Shown: positions 58,466 to 64,000 of the stretch, one piece after another
Numbering within the stretch: position 1 is the stretch's first letter
Layout of the letters: each line of letters opens with the position of its first letter
Source of the DNA: Rhodocyclaceae bacterium
Lineage (GTDB): Bacteria; Pseudomonadota; Gammaproteobacteria; Burkholderiales; Rhodocyclaceae
Length of the DNA: 64,000 bases
Direction: 5' to 3'
NCBI GenBank assembly: GCA_013388985.1
Contig: JACAEF010000034.1
Coordinates: 35,868-99,867, forward strand
Program-made: the position numbers and the translations under genes
The notes under the pieces: model-generated
The model's database searches: none
Told to the model about the DNA's origin: nothing
The model's input: only the letters and a program-made list of their open reading frames with translations

Positions 58466-59580
58466 CGTCCTGCCAGCGCCTCCGCCATGATGCGCCGGTA
58501 GAACTCGTGGAAGTGCTGCATGCCGTCCTCCATCGGCGATTGATAGGGGCCGACCTCGTTCTTGCCCTGCTTCATGAGCGCAAAGCGGCCGCGGTCCATG
58601 CGCTCGCCGATGTCGTCGTCCTCGATGGCCGTCTCCATGTAGGCGGCCTGCTCGGCCTTGACGAACTCGGGCTCGAACAGCGCGATGTCCTCGGGATAGT
58701 AGAACTCGACGACGTTGAGGGTCTTTTGCACGTCCTGCGGGATCAGCGTCGAGACGACGAGCACGTGCGGATACCACTCGACCATGATGTTCGGATAGTA
58801 AGTGAGCCACACCGCGCCCTGCTTGGGCTTGTCGTTGCGCGCGGCGTAGTATTCGCGCACCGCCTTTTGCCAGCGCGCATACACGGGCGAGCCTTCCTTG
58901 AGCAGCGAAGTGATGCCGACCTTCTGCACCGAATACCAGTCGGCGAACTGCCAGGTCAGATCGTCGCAAGTGACGAAGTTGCCCAGGCCCGGATGGTAGG
59001 GCACGACATGGTAGTCCTCGAGATAGACCTCGATGAAGGTCTTCCAGTTGTAATTGCACTGGTGCAGCTCGACATGATCGAGCTTGTAGCCGGTGAAATC
59101 GAATTCTTTGGCGACTTTCATGCCGGCCAGATCGGCATTGGCCGAGCGCGGCCCCTTGAAGAGCAGGCCGTTCCAGCTCTCCAGCTTGACCTTGTCGAGG
59201 TTCAGGCAGGGATTGGTCGGGAAATGCGGCGCGCCGATCAGCTGGCCTTCGGTATCGTAGGTCCAGCGGTGGATCGGGCAGACGATGGTCTTGTCGGCGG
59301 TGCCCGAGCCCTGCAGCATGATCGCCTGGCGGTGGCGGCAGACATTCGACATCAGATAGAAGCCGTCAGGCTGGCGCACGAGGAGGTGCGAGTGATCGGT
59401 CCATTCGGTGGAGCGGTAGTTGTAGAGCTCCGGCACCATCAATTCATGGCCGACATAGCCCGGCCCGGCATCGAAGATGAGCTTTTTCTCCAGTTCGAAG
59501 AGCTTTTCGTCGAAATACCATTCGACGGGAAACTGGGAAACGCCAGGCGCCAACCGCGCCTTCGATGCGATTTCGGACAT
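58462..59580 (-). CDS. Rieske non-heme iron oxygenase, alpha subunit
   Basis: 372 residues. Rieske [2Fe-2S] motif CRHRQAI...CPIHRWTYD, and mononuclear iron site EDYHVVPYHPGL with a later Asp in EDDDIGERMDR or nearby. Ring-hydroxylating family, possibly acting on a small amine, choline-like or aromatic substrate; the reductase partner is not in the window. GGAGG lies 12 bases before the ATG; a TTG start directly after it is the track's choice. Confidence 0.88.
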   Translation of the reverse strand: MSEIASKARLAPGVSQFPVEWYFDEKLFELEKKLIFDAGPGYVGHELMVPELYNYRSTEWTDHSHLLVRQPDGFYLMSNVCRHRQAIMLQGSGTADKTIVCPIHRWTYDTEGQLIGAPHFPTNPCLNLDKVKLESWNGLLFKGPRSANADLAGMKVAKEFDFTGYKLDHVELHQCNYNWKTFIEVYLEDYHVVPYHPGLGNFVTCDDLTWQFADWYSVQKVGITSLLKEGSPVYARWQKAVREYYAARNDKPKQGAVWLTYYPNIMVEWYPHVLVVSTLIPQDVQKTLNVVEFYYPEDIALFEPEFVKAEQAAYMETAIEDDDIGERMDRGRFALMKQGKNEVGPYQSPMEDGMQHFHEFYRRIMAEALAGR

Positions 59581-59823
59581 GATGGTCGTCAACCTCCAAA
59601 CAATCTAACGCCGCAACGCCGACCTCGGGCCACCCACAGTCGAAGAAACGTCAACAGTAGCGGTCGGCAAGCAAGGCGTTCCAATAATTAACCCCGGGAA
59701 ACCGGTCGGATACGGAAACAGGCCCTTTCGCAGGGAATGGAAAGTATAACGTATGCCGACCGTTGTCCTTGGCGTACCGGCGACCGTGAAGGGCCCGAAA
59801 CCGGCGTTGCAGCCTTGGCCGAT

Positions 59824-59853
59824 TTGACCTGATGGGGCCCGATAGGCTATTTT
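59824..59853 (+). promoter_or_regulatory. Sigma-70-like promoter of xseB-ispA-dxs
   Basis: TTGACC, an 18-bp spacer, then TATTTT, about 25 bp upstream of the xseB start codons. Confidence 0.65.
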
Positions 59854-59869
59854 GCGGGGTTCGCAAAAT
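59849..59869 (+). promoter_or_regulatory. Inverted repeat over the xseB promoter start
   Basis: Perfect ATTTTGCG-GGGTT-CGCAAAAT, overlapping the -10 and the probable transcription start, ending eight bases before xseB. An operator or a 5' hairpin. Confidence 0.6.
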
Positions 59870-59877
59870 CGCCCCCG

Positions 59878-60123
59878 ATGATGGAATCGACTGCACTTTC
59901 CACCCCCGCCTCCTTCGAGGCCGCCTTACAGGAACTCGAACGCCTCGTCCAAACCCTGGAGACCGGCAATCTGCCGCTCGAAGCGTCGCTCGCCGCCTAC
60001 GAGCGCGGCATGGCGCTGCTCAAGTATTGCCAGGAAACCTTGGCCTGCGCCGAGCAGCGCATCCGCATCTTGAACGGTGAGGAGCTCACGCCCGCCGCGC
60101 CGCCGGAGTCCGCCGCGCCATGA
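59878..60123 (+). CDS. xseB: Exodeoxyribonuclease VII small subunit
   Basis: 81 residues, a two-helix protein (SFEAALQELERLVQTLETGNLPLEASLAAYERGMALLKYC) typical of XseB, which coats the XseA catalytic subunit. Two ATGs in a row could serve as start. It overlaps ispA by four bases; the xseB-ispA-dxs order is standard. Confidence 0.95.
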   Translation: MMESTALSTPASFEAALQELERLVQTLETGNLPLEASLAAYERGMALLKYCQETLACAEQRIRILNGEELTPAAPPESAAP

Positions 60124-61007
60124 ACGACGCTTTCCTGCACTGGATGGGCGACATCCAGCGGCGCACCGAAGCCGCGCTCGACCACTGGCTGCCGCCGGCG
60201 GCCACCGCGCCGGCGCGGCTGCACACCGCGATGCGCTACAGCGCGCTCGGCGGCGGCAAGCGCATGCGGCCGCTGCTGTGCCATGCCGCCGGCGAGGCGC
60301 TCGGCGCGGACGCCTTGGCGCTCGACGCCGCCGCCTGCGCGGTCGAGCTGATCCACGCCTACTCGCTGGTGCATGACGACCTCCCCTGCATGGACGATGA
60401 CGTGCTGCGGCGCGGCCGGCCGACCTGCCATGTCGAATACGACGAGGCCACCGCGCTCCTGGTCGGCGATGCGCTGCAAACGCTCGCCTTCCAGGTGCTG
60501 GCCGAATCGCCGGTGCCGTCCTGCCAGCGCCGACTTTCGATGATCGCGCTGCTCGCGCAGGCCGCGGGCTCGCGCGGCATGGCCGGCGGCCAGGCGCTCG
60601 ATCTGGCGGCCGTGGGCGGCGCGCTCTCGCTCGAAGAGCTCGAATTCATGCACATCCGCAAGACCGGCGCGCTGATCCGCGCCGCCGTGCTGCTCGGCGC
60701 CCATTGCGGCGAGGCCGATGAGACCACGCTCGCCGCGCTCGGCCACTACGCCAACCGCGCCGGCTTGCTGTTTCAGGTGATCGACGACATCCTCGATGCC
60801 GAAGGCAGCACCGTGACGCTGGGCAAGACCGCGGGCAAGGACGCGGCGCAGGAAAAACCCACTTATGTCAGCATGCTCGGCCTGCCGCGCGCCAAGGCGC
60901 TCGCCGCGCAGCTGCGCGCCGAAGCCCATGCCGCGCTGGCGGCGTGCCCCCTCGACGGCACGCGGCTGGCCGCGCTGACCGATTTCATCGCCGAGCGCAG
61001 CTTCTGA
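60120..61007 (+). CDS. ispA: Farnesyl diphosphate synthase
   Basis: 295 residues. Makes farnesyl diphosphate from IPP and DMAPP/GPP. First Asp-rich motif DDLPCMDDD and second DDILD are present, with GGKRMRPLL and GGQALDL. Between AFQVLAE and the conserved [14 protein letters not shown] it carries [11 protein letters not shown] from repeat copy 12, in yet another reading frame. Length is normal. Its stop overlaps dxs (TGATG). Confidence 0.96.
   Translation: MNDAFLHWMGDIQRRTEAALDHWLPPAATAPARLHTAMRYSALGGGKRMRPLLCHAAGEALGADALALDAAACAVELIHAYSLVHDDLPCMDDDVLRRGRPTCHVEYDEATALLVGDALQTLAFQVLAESPVPSCQRRLSMIALLAQAAGSRGMAGGQALDLAAVGGALSLEELEFMHIRKTGALIRAAVLLGAHCGEADETTLAALGHYANRAGLLFQVIDDILDAEGSTVTLGKTAGKDAAQEKPTYVSMLGLPRAKALAAQLRAEAHAALAACPLDGTRLAALTDFIAERSF
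60513..60538 (+). repeat. Dispersed 26-bp repeat, copy 12 (inside ispA)
   Basis: One change (CCTGCC for CCCGCC). Encodes VPSCQRRLS, a third sense frame. Confidence 0.93.
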
Positions 61008-62866
61008 TGACGGCCTATCCCCTGCTCGAAACCATCGACGATCCCGCCGATCTGCGCGCCCTGCCGCGCGAACGGCTGCCCGAACTCGCCGCCGAGCTAC
61101 GCGCCTTCCTGCTCGAATCGGTGGCGAAGACCGGCGGCCACCTGTCGTCGAACCTGGGCACCGTCGAGCTCACCATCGCGCTGCACACCGTGTTCGACAC
61201 GCCGCACGACCTGCTGGTCTGGGATGTCGGCCACCAGACCTATGCGCACAAGATCCTCACCGGGCGGCGCGCGGCGATGGCGCGGCTCAGGATGAAGGAA
61301 GGCATTTCCGGCTTCCCGCGCCGCAGCGAAAGCCCCTACGACACCTTCGGCGTCGGCCATTCCTCGACCTCGATCTCCGCAGCGCTGGGCATGGCGATCG
61401 CCGCGCGCGACAAAGGCGAAGACCGCCGTGTCGTCGCCATCATCGGCGATGGCGCGATGTCGGCCGGCCAGGCCTTCGAGGCGCTCAACAACGCCGGCGT
61501 GGCGGATGCCAACCTGCTCGTCATCCTCAACGACAACAAGATGTCGATCTCGCCGCCGGTCGGCGCGTTCAACAAATATCTGGCGCGGCTGTTTTCCGGA
61601 CGCACCTTCAACGCCGCGCGCAAGGCCGGCGAACGCGTGCTCTCCGTCGCCCCGCCGCTGCTCGAATTGGCGCGGCGCGCCGAGGAGCATGTCAAAGGCA
61701 TGTTCGTGCCGGGCACGCTGTTCGAGGAGTTCGGCTTCAACTACATCGGCCCGATCGACGGTCACGATCTCGAATCGCTGATCCCGACGCTGGAAAACCT
61801 GCGTCAGCTCAAGGGGCCCCAGTTCCTGCACATCATCACCAAGAAAGGCCAGGGCTACAAGCTCGCCGAGGCCGATCCGGTGCTCTACCACGGCGTGTCG
61901 AAATTCGACGCCCGAAACGGCATCCAAAGCGGCAAGGGCGCCGGCCGACTCACCTTCACGCAGGTGTTCGGCGACTGGCTGTGCGACATGGCGGCCGCTG
62001 ACGACAGGCTGGTCGCGATCACCCCGGCGATGTGCGAAGGCTCCGGCATGACGCGCTTCGCGGAGACCTTCCCGACGCGCTTTTACGACGTCGGCATCGC
62101 CGAGCAGCACGCGGTGACCTTCGCCGCCGGGCTGGCCTGCGGCGGCATGAAGCCGGTGGTGGCGATCTACTCGACCTTCCTGCAGCGCGCCTACGACCAG
62201 CTCATCCACGACGTCGCGCTGCAGAATCTCGACGTCACCTTCGCGATCGACCGCGGCGGCATCGTCGGCGCCGACGGCGCGACGCATCAAGGCGCCTTCG
62301 ACCTCTCTTATCTCACCTGCATTCCGAACATGGTCGTCATGGCACCAGCCGACGAAGCCGAATGCCGGCGCATGCTCACCACCGCGTATCGTCATCCGGG
62401 GCCCGCGGCAGTACGCTATCCGCGCGGCGCCGGACCTGCCGTTCCGCCAGCGCCGACTTTCGAAGAAATCCCGCTCGGCAAAGGCGAGCTGCGCCGCCAA
62501 GGGAAAAGCGTGGCGATCCTCGCCTTCGGCACCCTGCTTTCCGCCGCGCTGGAAGCGGGCGAGGCCCTCGATGCCACCGTCGCCAACATGCGCTTCGTCA
62601 AGCCGCTCGATGCCGAGCTCGTGCTACAACTCGCCGACACGCATGACGCGCTGGTGACCGTCGAGGAAAATGCGGTCATCGGCGGCGCCGGCGCGGAAGT
62701 GGCCCGGGTGCTCGAAAACGCGGGGATTGCCAGGCCCCTGCTGCGCCTTGGCCTGCCGGACCAATTCATCGAACATGGCGAGCAGGGCCAGATGCTCGCC
62801 GAAGCCGGCCTGAGCGCAGCGGCGATCATCGATCGCATCAGGCGTTTCGTCACCCTCATTACTTGA
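61007..62866 (+). CDS. dxs: 1-deoxy-D-xylulose-5-phosphate synthase
   Basis: 619 residues, thiamine-diphosphate transketolase family, first step of the non-mevalonate pathway. [22 protein letters not shown], the ThDP/Mg site [33 protein letters not shown] and the catalytic His in [12 protein letters not shown] are seen. Near residue 478 [14 protein letters not shown] follows RYPRGAGP; this is repeat copy 13, read in the same frame as in the J-domain gene. The folE2 promoter overlaps its stop. Confidence 0.97.
   Translation: MTAYPLLETIDDPADLRALPRERLPELAAELRAFLLESVAKTGGHLSSNLGTVELTIALHTVFDTPHDLLVWDVGHQTYAHKILTGRRAAMARLRMKEGISGFPRRSESPYDTFGVGHSSTSISAALGMAIAARDKGEDRRVVAIIGDGAMSAGQAFEALNNAGVADANLLVILNDNKMSISPPVGAFNKYLARLFSGRTFNAARKAGERVLSVAPPLLELARRAEEHVKGMFVPGTLFEEFGFNYIGPIDGHDLESLIPTLENLRQLKGPQFLHIITKKGQGYKLAEADPVLYHGVSKFDARNGIQSGKGAGRLTFTQVFGDWLCDMAAADDRLVAITPAMCEGSGMTRFAETFPTRFYDVGIAEQHAVTFAAGLACGGMKPVVAIYSTFLQRAYDQLIHDVALQNLDVTFAIDRGGIVGADGATHQGAFDLSYLTCIPNMVVMAPADEAECRRMLTTAYRHPGPAAVRYPRGAGPAVPPAPTFEEIPLGKGELRRQGKSVAILAFGTLLSAALEAGEALDATVANMRFVKPLDAELVLQLADTHDALVTVEENAVIGGAGAEVARVLENAGIARPLLRLGLPDQFIEHGEQGQMLAEAGLSAAAIIDRIRRFVTLIT
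62436..62461 (+). repeat. Dispersed 26-bp repeat, copy 13 (inside dxs)
   Basis: First base C for G and one change (TTCC). Encodes AVPPAPTF. Confidence 0.9.
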
Positions 62867-62891
62867 GAAAATTGCTCGGGAATGTTATATA
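62863..62891 (+). promoter_or_regulatory. folE2 promoter with Zur-like half site
   Basis: TTGAGA, a 17-bp spacer, TATATA, starting inside the dxs stop region. The sequence GAATGTTATAT across the -10 resembles one half of a Zur box; the other half is not conserved. Confidence 0.65.
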
Positions 62892-62954
62892 GGCGGCTAG
62901 AACGAGCAGCCGGCAGCGACCGGCCGGCACCCCCAACCCCCTGGAGACATTCCC

Positions 62955-63764
62955 ATGAACCTGAAAGACCTCACCATGGCCATACCTGACGTCCAATCGA
63001 GCTTTGATGCACGCCAGCTGCCGATCAACAAGGTCGGCATCAAATCCATCCGCCATCCGGTCAAGGTGCTCGACAAGAGCGGCGGCGTGCAACACACCAT
63101 CGCCAACTTCAACATGTACGTCGGCCTGCCGCACAACTTCAAGGGCACGCACATGTCGCGCTTCGTCGAGATCCTCAATGCCCACGAGCGCGAAATCTCC
63201 GTCGAGAGCTTCGAATCGATGCTGCGCGAGATGGTGGAGAAGCTCGAGGCGAAGACCGGCCATCTGGAGATGAGCTTCCCCTACTTCATCAACAAGACCG
63301 CGCCGGTGTCGAAGGTGAAGAGCCTGCTCGACTACGAAGTCACCTTCATCGGCGAGATCGTCGAGAACGACGGCTACCGGCAGACGATGCGGGTCGTCGT
63401 GCCGGCCACCAGCCTGTGCCCCTGCTCGAAGAAGATTTCCGAGCGCGGCGCGCACAACCAGCGCTCGCACATCACGATCACCGCGACGACCAACAGCTTC
63501 GTCTGGATCGAGGAACTGGTGCAGATGGCCGAGAGCCAGGCATCGAGCGAGCTGTATGGCCTGCTCAAGCGGCCGGACGAGAAATACGTCACCGAGCGCG
63601 CCTACGACAATCCGAAATTCGTCGAGGACATCGTGCGCGACGTCGCCGGGGTGCTCAATGCCGATCCGCGCATCGATGCCTATGTGGTCGAGTCTGAAAA
63701 TTTCGAGTCGATCCACAACCACTCGGCCTACGCACTCATCGAACGGGACAAGCGCATCGGCTGA
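62955..63764 (+). CDS. folE2: GTP cyclohydrolase FolE2 (type IB)
   Basis: 269 residues. Converts GTP to dihydroneopterin triphosphate for folate and queuosine. The metal Cys in [24 protein letters not shown] and Glu/His positions (HNHSAYA) match FolE2, an isozyme that can use metals other than zinc and is often induced by zinc shortage. GGAGA precedes the ATG, and a strong terminator follows. FolE2 and QueG both serve queuosine synthesis. Confidence 0.96.
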   Translation: MNLKDLTMAIPDVQSSFDARQLPINKVGIKSIRHPVKVLDKSGGVQHTIANFNMYVGLPHNFKGTHMSRFVEILNAHEREISVESFESMLREMVEKLEAKTGHLEMSFPYFINKTAPVSKVKSLLDYEVTFIGEIVENDGYRQTMRVVVPATSLCPCSKKISERGAHNQRSHITITATTNSFVWIEELVQMAESQASSELYGLLKRPDEKYVTERAYDNPKFVEDIVRDVAGVLNADPRIDAYVVESENFESIHNHSAYALIERDKRIG

Positions 63765-63782
63765 CGCACTGCAGGAGCAACG

Positions 63783-63810
63783 AAAAGGGGACGCCGTAGC
63801 GTCCCCTTTT
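63783..63810 (+). terminator. Rho-independent terminator of folE2
   Basis: Perfect 11-bp stem AAAAGGGGACG/CGTCCCCTTTT with a six-base loop, 18 bp after the stop; usable in both directions. Confidence 0.88.
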
Positions 63811-63864
63811 GCCGTCATGGAAAAGACCCACTCCTTGACGGCTTCGCCCTTCTTCGACAGCTTC

Positions 63865-63901
63865 TGGTTCCGGCATCACGCCCGCTCACGCGGGCATGAG
63901 C
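63865..63901. repeat. REP-like hairpin repeat, unit 1
   Basis: 37-bp unit TGGTTCCGGCATCACGCCCG followed by CTCACGCGGGCATGAGC, containing the stem GCCCGC-TCAC-GCGGGC. It recurs 99 bp later with one mismatch. The 236 bp after folE2 hold the terminator and these units; no gene I can support. Confidence 0.75.
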
Positions 63902-63963
63902 CTTCGCCGAAAACTCGCGGAATACCTTACTCCTTCGCCTCGGCCGTCTTGCGCGCGAGTTTT

Positions 63964-64000
63964 TGGTTCCGGCATCACGCTCGCTCACGCGGGCATGAGC
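63964..64000. repeat. REP-like hairpin repeat, unit 2
   Basis: Same 37-bp unit as unit 1 with T for C in the left stem. It ends exactly at the window edge, so more units may follow outside. Confidence 0.72.

Larger units (their letters stand above)
59581..59877. promoter_or_regulatory. Divergent control region, Rieske oxygenase and xseB
   Basis: About 297 bp without a gene. It holds a TATACT on the minus strand near 59747-59752 as a possible -10 for the oxygenase, and the xseB promoter and inverted repeat listed separately. No other structure is seen. Confidence 0.5.

Noticed and set aside
63865-64000. Possible CRISPR array at the right end
   Set aside because: Only two units are seen, 37 bp long with a 62-bp interval that is too long for a spacer, and the unit has REP-like structure. 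It is also 42 kb from the Cas6-like gene.
63817-64000. Open frame MEKTHSLTASPFFDSF... on the plus strand to the window end
   Set aside because: It starts just after the folE2 terminator without a ribosome binding site and consists mostly of the two hairpin repeats; the frame may be open by chance.

Overview
This window is chromosomal DNA of a GC-rich betaproteobacterial sulfur oxidiser. The evidence is a complete oxidative-type dsr operon including dsrL, the betaproteobacterial gene order around lpxK-ycaR-kdsB-adk and ribF-ileS-lspA-fkpB-ispH, and a pilE/fimT/pilVWX/pilY1 block. A relative of Sulfuritalea, Sterolibacterium or Thiobacillus is plausible, but the genus is an inference.

Layout. 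1-8.4 kb: housekeeping genes (Nudix hydrolase, secreted-type aspartic protease, glutamine amidotransferase, yajQ, ppnP, argG-argF-argD, rpsT, murJ). 8.5-12.6 kb: a pyrophosphate module (proton-pumping pyrophosphatase hppA, PPi-dependent phosphofructokinase pfp, adk). 12.7-19 kb: kdsB, ycaR, lpxK, exbD, exbB, a J-domain protein, a metallo-beta-lactamase-fold hydrolase and an HDOD protein. 19.1-21.9 kb, minus strand: a four-gene cassette (TauD-like dioxygenase, an unrecognised 202-residue protein, a DsrC paralogue without its last cysteine, and a Cas6/Cmx6-like protein with no CRISPR array). 22.2-35.5 kb, plus strand: dsrABEFHCMKLJOPNR plus a siroheme-pathway methyltransferase. 35.6-39.5 kb: two coupled c-di-GMP genes, then tRNA-Thr. 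39.6-47.1 kb: minor pilin operon ending in pilY1. 47.2-54.3 kb: ispH, fkpB, lspA, ileS, ribF with two PIN-domain toxin-antitoxin pairs wedged into the gene junctions. 54.3-63.8 kb: amidase, tsaE, queG, sulfurtransferase, STAS-like protein, Rieske oxygenase, then xseB-ispA-dxs and folE2.

How it works together. DsrEFH and DsrC relay sulfur to DsrAB. DsrMKJOP and DsrL handle electrons and membrane coupling, and DsrN plus the SUMT supply sirohaem amide. The PPi module can recover energy from pyrophosphate made by biosynthesis. ispH, ispA and dxs cover isoprenoid synthesis.

The most unusual signal is a dispersed 26-bp repeat present at least 13 times, about once per 5 kb. Ten copies lie inside genes and are translated in frame within conserved enzymes (LpxK, IspH, IleS, QueG, IspA, Dxs, DsrN and others). 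Eleven of the 13 point the same way along the window whatever the direction of the host gene. Two copies of a second, MITE-like inverted-repeat family are also present; one supplies the start region of kdsB. All functional calls come from reading the sequence and from knowledge of the families. No database search was run.
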